Origin: Gymnorhina tibicen
Taxonomy: Eukaryota > Chordata > Aves > Passeriformes > Artamidae
Direction: 5' to 3'
Length of the DNA: 64,000 bases
Assembly: GCA_013399875.1 (NCBI GenBank)
Contig: VXAZ01014478.1
Location: forward strand, 89,729-153,728
The notes under the pieces were generated by a model. It saw only the letters and a program-made list of their open reading frames with translations. It searched no databases and was not told where the DNA came from. Made by a program: the position numbers and the translations under genes. Shown here in pieces: positions 48,180 to 59,495 of the stretch. Position 1 is the first letter of the stretch, and each line of letters starts with the position of its first letter.

Positions 48180-49001
48180 CAAAAGCTGCTGAGAAGACTA
48201 CCACACCCTGAATGGGGCTCTGGGAGGCCCTGGACCTGCTCCCTGATGAAGGTAAGATAAAGTAACAACTCAGGGCTGGGGACATTCACAAAGCACAAGC
48301 TTAACACCTCCAGGGTGGAGACCACAGCCCCAGGGCTCTGAGCTGCCAGGCTGGAACAAACCCTCCCACCAAAGGGTGGGGGGAGAGAGGCTTTGAGTGG
48401 GTGCTGGAAAAGCCTCTGGTGAGAGGCGCAGTGACCACTCCACCATGCAGAGCAGCTCAGCTGGGGGGCCCCTTCACCCGGGGAGAAGCTGCATCCACAT
48501 GAAGGACAGAGGGGGTGACATGGCCCATCAAAGGCCCCCTCCAAAGGGGTCCCCAGACCCTGCACTAGAGCACCGGAGATGATGCAACAGACCCTCAGCA
48601 TTTCAAGGGACAGTGTCAAACTGGCCCCTGCAAGGGAGGCACATGGGTATTCCCACCTGGCCCAAAGCATATATTAATCCACAGGATTCTATACTCTTTG
48701 GCGTGTGGCAGCATGTGGCGGCATGGCACGGCGTGGCCGTGGTGACAGGGGACCCTCACCACCAAGAAGAGCAGATGGAGAGCAGCAACGAGATGTTGTT
48801 GGGACCCTCGGATGGGTGATATGCTCCCACCTAAACCCTATCACCTCTCCCTGTCCCCACACCCCCCAGGCACACTTCTTTCTCTATTTCTTTCTTTCTT
48901 TCTTTTCTCTTTCTTTCTCTTTGCCTCTTTTACTATTAAATAAAACATATCCATTTTTTGGCACCAACGTCTAACCTCATTTGGTTTTAATCTCGTTTCC
49001 A
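48180..49001 (+). mobile_element. G+C-rich LTR-type retroelement sequence
   Basis: A sharp rise in G+C. A TATATTA box (48670-48676) is followed about 265 bp later by an AATAAA signal (48939-48944) just after a pyrimidine-rich (TTTC)n stretch (48882-48935). This gives U3-R-U5 order in plus orientation and resembles avian ERV LTRs. The element's 3' end may be the TTTCCA at 49001, or the CCA at 48953 if TTGGCACCAACG beyond it is a primer-binding-site-like remnant. No target duplication was found, so borders are approximate. The longest open frame in the window (169 codons, 48161-48670, minus) runs antisense through the U3. It is rich in C, S, L and P with no domain, and I do not call it a gene. 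Confidence 0.6.
48882..48935. repeat. (TTTC)n pyrimidine tract inside LTR
   Basis: TTTC units with CTTT variants directly upstream of the LTR poly(A) signal. Confidence 0.9.
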
Positions 49002-49334
49002 GGTATATTTTGAACCTTCAAAGTTCTTTCCGGTTTATATACAGAGACTTAATTTTCTTTGCTTTTCTGGGTTTAAACCGGATTGCAACAACTGCCTTTA
49101 CATTTCTCTTGCAGTCTTCCCTCAAATGAACAAACAAAACAAAACAGAATGGACAGGATGGATGAAACACACAGAGATCCTATTCTGAATGAGTTTTTTT
49201 GCTTGTTTATATCTTTCCACTCCTTGGATATGGGGATATGTATCAGCTGATGACTGCATTATCATTTTCTCATCCATATAAATGAATACATAGCAAGAAT
49301 TAAGAGAAATTTTGAAACGAATAGTTAAGTTTCA

Positions 49335-49487
49335 AATCATAGAACCATAGAATTGTTAAGGTTGGAAAAGACCTCTAAGATTATCAAGTCCAACCATTAA
49401 CCCAACACAGTCTTTTTCACCACTAAACCATATCCCCAAGTGCCACGTACACACATTTTTTGAACACTCTCAGGGATAGCAATTCCA
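49335..49487 (-). mobile_element. CR1 3'-terminal fragment with two tail units
   Basis: AATCATAGAACCATAGAATTG, then GGTTGGAAAAGACCTCTAAG, CAAGTCCAACCATTAACCCA and CCACTAAACCATATCCCCAA, a well-known CR1 subtype 3' end in reverse orientation. Confidence 0.95.
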
Positions 49488-52400
49488 GAACAGGGCATGT
49501 TTTCTACTATTTTGTCTGTTTATCAAACATAAAGTTTATGGTGCCGTGACTATATAAGCCAACATGTACATTTTGCCCATGCTCCCAAGTGAATTTTTAT
49601 ATTCTGCTGCTTTTGATGCATATGATCTTGTGGTGAACTGAGTCACAAGTAATCCATAAGAAAACTTACTTTTCTAAAGTAGGGTAAATTACAGTTTCAT
49701 TAAAGACTGTCTAAATGCATGGAGTGAAGTGTAAAGAGCAAATCTGAAAAAGAAGCAACAATGGAAGGAGATGAACAGTGGGGAGTAGGAAAAAGAAGAC
49801 ACCGATAGTGCATTATATATTTTGTTGTGTAAGTAGACATTATTTTACAGGCAGTTACAGCCTCTTATTTATTGAGAAGAGCCTTCTCCTGGGGTAATTA
49901 CTGTCTAAGAAGGAGGTTTGATTCTAGTATTAATTCTGTAAATAAGGTGAAACTGCTGCATGCAGGAGTGAATGTTCTCATTTAGCATTCCTTTAAAGAC
50001 TAGCATTCTTTCATCAATGATTCAGTTTTACAAATCATTATTATGCTGTAAATTATTAAGTTGCATAAATTATTCTTTGTATGTAATGTGTAAGTTTGAA
50101 GGCAAATAGAATTTTATACTTTTCTCTAGATGACAGAAGCCATTCTGCTCGTTATTCATTCATTTTGAAAGACTGCTGTTCTTATTTTTTTAATTTGCTT
50201 TACATAACTGAATTAAGCTGTGACCTAAGACTTATTTTGCCATGTGGTACTTATATCAGTGAATAACAGAACTTTTAGAAGAAGTAATTTTCTGCATATT
50301 GGAGGGAAATAGATAGAGATCATTAAATATGTATATGTCCTTAAATATACATGTAAATACTAAAAAACTGTTGTGCTGTTAATGGTATTTGATAACCACC
50401 ACCCTTTACACCCTCTTCCCTCCTCCAACCAAAAACCCTTTTACACCCAACTAAAAACCCTTTAAAAACAGAACAGAACCCCACAACAAAGAAAATCCAA
50501 ACTTTGGGTTGGGTTTACCCTGACACAGATAAATCACAGGTGCTACTGTTAATCGGGTTGGAGGCAGGAAATATACAAATACAGTTAGCATTTTTACAAG
50601 AACCAAGAAAACTTTTTTGCTGCTGAAACTTGTCAGCGAATATCTCAAGGACAATTTGTCAGTGTCAGAGTCTTTCTCATCGTTGCCTCTTACTTTCTTA
50701 CAATGCCAGCTAATTTAATGCTTAATTTTAAGACTGTCTTTGGTTTCTAATGTATCTGAGGGGTGTTTTCTGTGATTTAGCTAGCCAATGCTATCTTGGA
50801 GAACCAAGTAATCCACTTATTTGTTTCACTGTTATATTTTTAAGAGCATATTCATGCATATGCCAAAATGGAAAAAATAATCTCCTGCCCAATCATTCTG
50901 CTCAAAGATGCTATTTTTGTCTTTACTGTTAGTAGTCATATTTCTGTCTGCTGGAACATCTTTCTCTCCTTCTTAAGCAGCAGCAGACATAACATTTTAC
51001 GTATAGTTAGTTGTCTTTTTTCAAAATGGTTGTGAAGTATTTGCAAATTATATGAAACTAGCAAACTAACATTCTTGTGAGGTAAAGAATGTCTGTCATC
51101 TTTGTAAGTTATGAAAAAACTAATTTCTCCAGTTAATTAATCATATTTTTACTCTTCTGCATGGTTCATTCCTCTTCATCTCCTTTTCCATAGTAAGTGC
51201 AGTGACAATATTAACTTGAAAGGAAAGCTGTAAAAAACTTGACTTGTAAAAAACGATTGCAGTTGTTTGTGCATCCTTCAGTTTCCAGGTACTGTCTCAT
51301 TACAGTTATTTTAATTGTAAGCAGCAGCAATACAATGAAAGAAGAGATCAGAGAAATGTAGTCCGTATCATGCTGGAAGAGTCCACTATTCTTTGTTATT
51401 ATACATAGGAAGAAAAGCAACAAAATGATAATTCTCTGTATCAATTTTTCATCATTTGAAATAAGACAGAATTATTTCCCCAGATTATTTTCCAGGCATT
51501 CGAATTCTTTGAAATCCAAGACCCTGCCTTGACTAATTACAAACCAAGCACTTAGTTTACCATGTGAGGTGGGGCACAGCTCCAAAATTGATGCCATTAC
51601 TGGTATTTGGATCTTAGTTTCATTTTTGCTGGCAATGAGACCACAAGCCTGTTATAACAGTCCAGCACAAAACTGATGTCCCTTTCCAAAGGTTTAGTCC
51701 TAGGAAGAAAGAAAAGTCTTCAAAGAAATGTTGCTCTAATTAAAGGTAGGCAGTAAACATGAACTTCACCCTTGGTTTGTACTTGTTCCTCTCTGAGTGA
51801 TTTGCCTTCTCCCAAGCCTTTTTCCCCATTGGCCACCTTCCTGTCTCTTCACAGGCAGGAAAATGGAAGACCCAGTATAAATATTTTTTTGGCCATTAAA
51901 TATCAAATACTATTCCTGTATAGAACTGTTTTGGAAGCCCTAACAATCTCCTGCTAGTAAAAAAGAACATTTTTTGCATATGTTGTTCTCTTTCAGAACT
52001 CCCCAGTAAATTGTCTGTGTACATCCTGTTAATATTTCTTATCAAATTAAAGAAATGTTGAGGTATTTGGTATTCATTGTGGTCTCTAGGTAGTGTAATG
52101 CTTCTTTTATTTATTCCTGAAATTTTCTGGAGGAATTCTGAGTTGTTTTCATACGTGGTTTCTTTATGCCATATAAAATTGTAGGAACTTAATGAAAACA
52201 AATTCACATTTACTTCAAGATAATGATGTTCCACATTGCGAGTACTGGAAGTATAATGCAGTATGCTGTTTTTGAAGCTCATTGAATATCCAGGAATCAT
52301 CAGGAGATGCAGGGGTTTTGTTTGTTTGCTCTGTGGATTTGTTTTTCTTTTACTAATCTGAAAACTTTTGCAATGTGCCTCAATTGGAATTATGCCCCAT

Positions 52401-55400
52401 CCCTCTCCGCAGTCAAATGAGAACTCTACTTTTTTAGCAGTACCTCAAGCCCCACACCATCAGCTCTCCATTGGTTTGTCAGAATGGCAAAATGAATTCA
52501 GATGAGTCTATGATATGATAACCCAAGGAGAAGGCTATTCCTTAACCCTGTAGGCTTCCCATTAGGCTGATGCTTAGTTACTAAGGATAGTTTTATCAAC
52601 TTATTCATCAAGGGAGGTAACTAGAGAAGGAAGTTTGGATTGTAAAACTACTGTTCTTGTTGGACATGTGTTAAACTCTCATCTAACACTGCTTAATTTT
52701 TGACACTTGGAGTCCTCCGAATATAAAAAATATTTTGGTGTATTTTGGGTTTCATGGCACTTCTTCTTGTCTTTAAATAATTGAATAAATGCATAAATCT
52801 TTTGTTTCTAAACATGAGAACAAGAAACAATGAACAGCAGTGTAAAAGAAATATTTTGATAAAATTGGTCCTGCTTATTACAAAAATTGGCAGCAATGTC
52901 AACATCACCTGTCATCTGTTATGATGGTGAAGTAGGCTAAGTATTAGAATGAGTCAGGGAATGATGCTGTGCTTTAAGCTCTTCTATTTTATGTATTTCT
53001 AGAATGCTACACCTCATTCTGTTTTGATACCAGATATATTATATGTAGAGTGCAGCAGTGGAAGCAGCCACCTAACATCAAACCCAAAATGGCAGCTTGA
53101 CACAAATTGATCTCATCCAGCTGTAGCAGAGGTCTTAGGTCACTGTGGACACCCTTTCCTCTTTGGCTGGCTGAACCCAGGTATTACAGCTCACTGTACC
53201 CAGGTATTTATTTGGAGACACAGAAGTCTGACTGTGTAGTCTAAGACTGAAGCACGAGGGTTGAAAATGATGTAGTAATTTGAATCTAATAAACTTGATA
53301 TTGGGAAAAAAAATAATTTCTGTGTGGTTTCAAGGAAAGGGGTATAATCTCTTGGTAAGACGGTGAAAAATCTTTTAGAGACATTGGTCAGCTTGTAGTA
53401 TAATGCCTAAAACAATGTTAGTCCATAGGAGTCTTGGAAGCTGTTCTTCAACTTAAACTGTTTTATAATGAGGAGAGCTATTCTTCCCATTCCTTTCCAT
53501 GTCAGTCAGGGCACAAATATATATGTATGGATAGATTGAAGGAGAAAGGAGTGAAGAAAATCTATACAGATACATGAAGCTCTGTGTGTGCTGGAAATCT
53601 GTTTCTTTTAAATATGACTGACAACCTTTTGTTCTTGTCACACTTGAATACTCTGTGTACTGGAATTTGAAATAATATTCAGAAGTGTTTGACTCATGTA
53701 AGCTCAGTCATGTAAACTCTATAGTTCAGTAGTTGCTCTTTTCCTTCTTAAACACCTGTTTCATAAGATTATCACATTTTCAGAGCATAACATATTACAA
53801 AATGCCTTTAATCATGAAAATATCAGTTATGCAAATAGTAGAAAGTAGATTTTGTTAAGTGTTTGATATTGGATATATATTTGTTGGCATTAACTGAATT
53901 ATGGTGGCTTAGAGAGGCAGACAAATCACAACTGGTATCTTCTGCATAGATCCAACGACTTCATAATCTGTTACCAGTCCTTGATATTGTATATGACAGT
54001 AACCCATACGTCATGATCTTTCAGAATTGTGAAGGTATTGTACAAAAAGCTGTTTCCTCCATTTCACATGGAATTCGAACCCCTTTGAAGTTTTTCTGAA
54101 CTTCCCTGCTTTATGAATAGATTGCGTACTCCAACACTGATAACTTCACATGTTTTGGAACTCTTGAAAAATAAGATTTGATAATTTAATGCCAGTTCAA
54201 AAGAAATTACTTACCCAATTGGATGTGCAGTGAAAGTTTCTGCAAAGTAAAAGAAAATTCTGTACTTCTTGGGGGCACTTCCTAACTCACTATAATAGAA
54301 TGGAGAAGTATGACTCCTTGCATATGTAGATGTGTGCTTTAAGAATATCTGTATTTTTAATGACCATAAGGGATAAAATCTTGAGTTCACAATAAAAAGA
54401 TTTTAATAGTACACAGTTCTACTAATGTGTACAAGAAAAATTTTCTGTAAAATTTAAAGGGCTAAAAATAAAAGTTTTATATGGTAGGACACAAAAGGTC
54501 AAGTGCAACACTACCCAGTGAAAACAATTCAGGAAAGACTTGCTTCAGCCCCTGCAGCATTAAAATATCATAATGTCCTCTAATGGGTTTGGAAACCATT
54601 AATAGCCACTGATTCAGCACAGGGATTAGGATTTGCTTGTTTTTGTTGAAAGGTTTCACTAATGCTGTCAAGTATGAATTCTCTGAACAGAGGAAAAGGT
54701 TTAGACAAATCAAGTCATCATTGTGTGACTTTTTTTCCCTAAATGTTTTCAAGTGAAGAGTCTGCCTAACTAGAATCAGATGAAGTATATAAATCTATTC
54801 TAGACCTGGAAGATTTAGCTGAAGGGCAGAAGGTCTGTAAAGGATTTACTTTAAATTTTATCCACTCTAGAGGCATAATGGAATATTTATGTGTACAGCT
54901 ATGTGGTAACCACTGTGACGGTTTGTAAGTGAAGTTTTAACAGCAAATAATATAGTCCAGAGTTCAAGGGAACAATCTTTTCCTTAGTATAGACTGTAAA
55001 AAGCTAGTAGTATTTTAGGTGGAAGGAACAATTACTATACCATATTTATGCTATAATGACATTTAACTTGTGCAGTACATCACATTTGTTATCATAAATC
55101 TACTATCTCTAAAGCACACAGCTTAATTGTTCCAAATAAAATTAGTAATTGTAACAATAATACAGCTTTTTAAGATGTTTTGCAGCTAGAGGCAACTGCA
55201 GACAAAACCTCAGACTTCTAAAAGGCTTGTTCAACCACTTGAAAACGTGAAATTAATGAGGAACATGAGATCCCTTAAAAGCCAGTAGCTTTCCAGTTTA
55301 TGAAACTCCCAGTTGAAAAAATTGTCTTTAAGTTGCTCAAGAAATACCCTAGTGTGGAAATTCTCTAGATTTGCAGATGATGTATATCTTATTTGGGTGT

Positions 55401-56965
55401 GTCCTACATTAAACTGTGTGAGAATGTGCTGGGCTATGTCAAGCAATCCCCAACAAGGACACACACACATTTTTGTGAGGCTGCATATTTTGATGTTAGG
55501 GCTCTCAGTGGTGATTTGAGGATGCCTGCAGCAAGTTTTGTGAAATACATTTCATAAGACAGTTCTTTAAGAAAAGTGTTTCTGCTTTTTGTGTAAATAA
55601 GGTTTTGTCCTGCCTTTTTTTTTCTCTTTAAAGGGGGCTTTTGGAATGTCAGAGTATGGAAATCTGTTTTCTAGTTAATCACATGTGTTATGCTTGGCAG
55701 TCCAAAGCTGGAGCAGCCTTTTCTTCCTCTTATCCCCTGCATTTTCTCTACAAGATTTCACAAATTAGATGAAGAATTTAAAGGGAATGATAAGGAATCA
55801 GCTTAGCTGCTTTAAGTCAGTGACTCTGAAGACATTTTAGACTCTTGATCTTCTGCCACTGCAGTGTGACATTAGGCCTGCCAATATAACATTAAATCTT
55901 TGAGTAATTTAAACTAACAAGTTTTGGAGTTTGTTTTTTTTTTAATCAATAATAAAATGGGGGTTTTTAAATGTTTGCAGGGTTTTTTTTCTCTTGAATA
56001 GCTGAGGTGTAATTAGATGAAAACTAGTTTTTCTTTTGTTTAAGAAAAAAGTTGGAAAGACACTTGAAACTTAAATTTATGGGTTAAAACACAGAAATGT
56101 AAAAATTTCTTTTCCACTTACGGTTTCTTTCTTTTCTTCTATAATTATTTATTTTTGAAATGAAAAATTTTTGTTACTTGATGTATAAAGAATGTGAGAA
56201 ACTACTTAAAGTATAACTGATTTGGGAGAAGAATATCTTTTGATTAACTTCCACAACTGGTGGTCAGGGCTTCTGGATTTTCCCCCATCACTCAGATGAT
56301 TTTGGATTTTGTATATATCAAGTAATGGGATAGGAATAGAAAAATTGTCTGTTTCACATGGGCATTGGTAATGAGGGCCTTGGATGGAAGATGCTGTGTG
56401 GCTGCCATGTACCAATGGGTTTGATGTATGTCCAGAGATGATGGTTTTTGAATGTGTTGGTATTTTCATAACCCAAAACAGTTTAGAAGGATCTTTATTA
56501 AGATAAATGATGAACTACATTAGGATATGTTCCATTGTTTTACTGCAATAAGCCTGTCCTTTTTTTGTATTGTAGGTTTGTGAATAGTTCCCAAAAGAAT
56601 ATGGTACTTTTCAGCATGTTATTATTAAGAATGATGTAGTTTATCATTATGTTGTTTTCTCTTACAAGAGTCCGATAAATCCAACAAATTTGTAATTTTT
56701 TTTTTTTTTAAAAGCTAGTTTAGCTTTCCTGGGCATCAAAAGGCCTATTTTTGTGCAGAGCTACAAACATACAAAAAAGGTTAGCTACAAAAGTGTAGGG
56801 TCATAGTTTATGAGATTCAATGGATTTAGATTTCCTAAAATTTTCTAAAATTTTCTGTGTGTTAAATTTTGTATGTGACTTTCAGGGGAAAAGCAGCCCT
56901 GTTAACCTCAAGGTAAATACTGCACTGATATCAGCTGGGAGCTTTAATAGATAATGGGGCACTTG
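49488..56965. other. Longest gene- and repeat-poor stretch
   Basis: About 7.5 kb with no recognisable transposon. The 134-codon minus frame at 51896-52300 is the longest here. Its composition is mixed (not just F/K/L runs), but it carries no motif I know and has no visible splice context. The 91-codon minus frame 54477-54752 and others are likewise unsupported. An A/C-rich stretch lies at 50395-50475. Low divergence from unique DNA over such a length would fit an intron or regulatory desert. Confidence 0.5.
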
Positions 56966-57543
56966 ATCAGCTATCATGGTTTAACCCCAGACAGCAGCCA
57001 AGTGCCACGCAGCTGCTCACTCACTCCCCCACAAGCAGGATCAGGGAGAGAATCAGAAAAGTATCTCAACCCACAAGTTCTTCCACTTCTATAGACAGTT
57101 TAATAAGTAAATCAAAGGCCATGGGCTACCATCTCCCAAGGGATGGCAGTGTTTAGCCATCTCCAGGAGAGCAGGGCCCCTTCACATGTAGCACTCATTC
57201 AGCAAGACAAACGCCATCACTCCAAATGTCCCACATTCCTCCTTCTTTTCCCCAGCTTTACATACTCAGCATGACACCATGTGGTCTGGAATATCCCTTG
57301 GATCAGTTGGGGTCAGCTGTCCAGGCTGTGTCCCTCCCCCAACTTCTTGTGCTCCCCCAGTCTCCTTACTGCTGGGGGACTGTGAAGGGCAGGAAAGGCC
57401 TTGGCTTTGTGTAAGCTCTGCTCAGGAATAACAAAAACACCTCTGTAGTATCAACATTGCGTTCAGCACAATACCAAAACAGAACCCCGTACAAGCTACT
57501 GTGAAGAAAATTAACTCAACTCCAGCCAAAACCAGCACATCAG
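56966..57543 (-). mobile_element. ERVL-like LTR, minus orientation, probable solo
   Basis: Read on the minus strand, the element begins TGCTGGTTTTGGCTGG near 57537 and passes through GAGTTAATTTTCTTCACAGT. It continues with a CTGAGCAGAGCTTACAC segment, GCTGACCCCAACTGATCC and TATTAAACTGTCTATAG, then ends CTGGGGTTAAACCATGA near 56972. This is the classic avian ERVL LTR order and length. ATCAG occurs at 56966-56970 and 57539-57543, one base outside the inferred ends, a plausible 5-bp target duplication. The terminal CA has decayed to TA on the plus strand, so the insertion is older than the other solo LTRs. Confidence 0.85.
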
Positions 57544-58420
57544 GTTCTTTCCTAAGTTTGCGTTTTTTGGATAATTTTTTTCCCCTTGCTTTTTTAATGA
57601 ACTGCTGGTTTTTTGTTTGATTGGTTTTTTTGTTTGAAAAGTTAGTTTTCAGGAAGACTGAAATCTGATGCTGTAATACTGAAACCCCTTTAGCAACTCT
57701 GTTCACCTTCCAGCATGGTGATGCCTTTTGCTACCGCCTGAAAACAGCCTCCCAATTTTGAACTTCTGTATGTTTGTCAATCATTCATTCATTGCTGATA
57801 TTGGAAGTCATATCTCTAGTGACTTTTAAGTCACAACAAGTAGAAGTAAAAAGGCCTTCTTAAGGACAGTTTTACTTTAAAATAAACTCCAAATAAGAAA
57901 TGTAGTGCATAGGAGGTTTTTGTATTCTTGAAGTATAATATCTTGCATTATTTTTGCATTTATCACAGTTAAATAATTAAAACAAGAAAATCTAAATTCT
58001 TGTTAAACAATTTCAGACTTTTTAAAAATAATGTACTAATTGAAGACTCTACAAGAACTGTTGGTGGTGATACAAGAGGAGTAGGATGCTCTAATAGCTT
58101 GAAATAAGCCATGGGGGAAGGAAAGGAGAAAAAGTTGTTAAGATGTGAGAAAAAAGAATAAGAGGACACAATAGCAGGAGGGTGGAGTAAATCGTAATAG
58201 GAACAGAAGTACATTTCTTACCACCTTAAAAAAAATTAACTACATCAGAATTGTCTAATATTTTTGCAGAACTGCTGAAACCTGATGCTGTTTTTATAGC
58301 TATGAAGTGTGTCAGTGTTTTTGTTTGTTTCTTTAATATATAATGTCAGCCATTTAGGTACATTTAAAATATTATTCTAGTCATACTCAGAATTGCATCA
58401 TAATTACGCTTATGCAATTT
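57544..58420. other. Unique A+T-rich sequence, nothing recognised
   Basis: T-rich tract at 57595-57640. The minus frame 57969-58214 is not convincing. Confidence 0.5.
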
Positions 58421-58654
58421 ATTGATCATTTTCCCATACACTAGTTTTGGGAAAAATGAATTGTATGCAGAATTTCAAGTCAAACTTTCTCCCTCTTTTT
58501 TTACTGAGCATAGAGGCAAAACAATATGACAGAGGCAATAGTTGCATTTTTAAAAAATGATTAAATATTTAAATTCTTCCTTTGCATGTGTATTTTAAAA
58601 TATTCTGAACAATAGATAGCTATCTATGAATGATTGTACACCATTCAACAGTTA
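58421..58654. repeat. Local duplication, copy A, with 16-bp palindrome
   Basis: Runs from ATTGATCATTTTCCCATA to GATTGTACACCATTCAACAG. The same segment recurs at 59262-59495, direct orientation, about 840 bp on. Contains the perfect palindrome ATAGATAGCTATCTAT (58612-58627). No family recognised. Confidence 0.93.
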
Positions 58655-59261
58655 TGCACTTAGCTATTATTGAGGTAAAAAGGCAAAAGAAAGAAAAATG
58701 AGAAATCTGTCTTGCTCTGACTGACAAGAAGAACAGGACAGTCAGTATGAGAACTTAAAAGCTTTTATTATAAGGTATGGAATTTTCTTTATTTCTGGAA
58801 AATATGAAAATTCTGTTGACTAGCTAGATCATGCATTTCACTGCAGACCTGTGTCTTGTTTTACTCAGAGTATTCCCATTGTTTCTTTGCATATTTGGGA
58901 AGCAGGTACTGAAGCGTTGTAATGCACTTTTGGCATCAATTTTCCAGTAAGTAAACTTACTGCAGTATCTAGTGCTGTATATGGGAACATAGATGTCTAA
59001 TTCTAAACAAATTACAGCACAAAACCAAGGTTAAATTAATTATGCTAAAAGTAAAATTTAAGTTCATTGGTGAATTTTTATTGTCTACATTTTGTCATGG
59101 GAAGACATGGCTGTACTGTGAGTTTTATAGTGTCACAGAAGGAGCTGGGAAACCAGATGAACATCTTTACCAGTGAGATTTGCCAAAAATACATACCTGA
59201 GATGTTCTGTTTGCTTGCAATCATACTCCCAGGTGGTTTTGCTACTTTTCAAAATGTATTC

Positions 59262-59495
59262 ATTGATCATTTCCCCATAACCTACTTTTGGACAAAATGA
59301 ATCATATGCAGAATTGCAAGTCGAATATCATCTCTCTTTTTACTGAGCATAGATGCAGAGCAATATGACTGAGACAAGAGTTGCATTTTTTAAAAATGAT
59401 TAAATTTTTTAATTTTTCCTTTGCATATGTATTTTAAAATATTCTGAACAATAGATAGCTATCTATGAATGATTGTACACTCTGCAACAGTTTTA
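59262..59495. repeat. Local duplication, copy B, with 16-bp palindrome
   Basis: Direct repeat of 58421-58654, about 85-90 percent identical by eye. The palindrome ATAGATAGCTATCTAT and its flanks (59430-59478) are almost unchanged, while the first 120 bp carry more substitutions. Confidence 0.93.
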
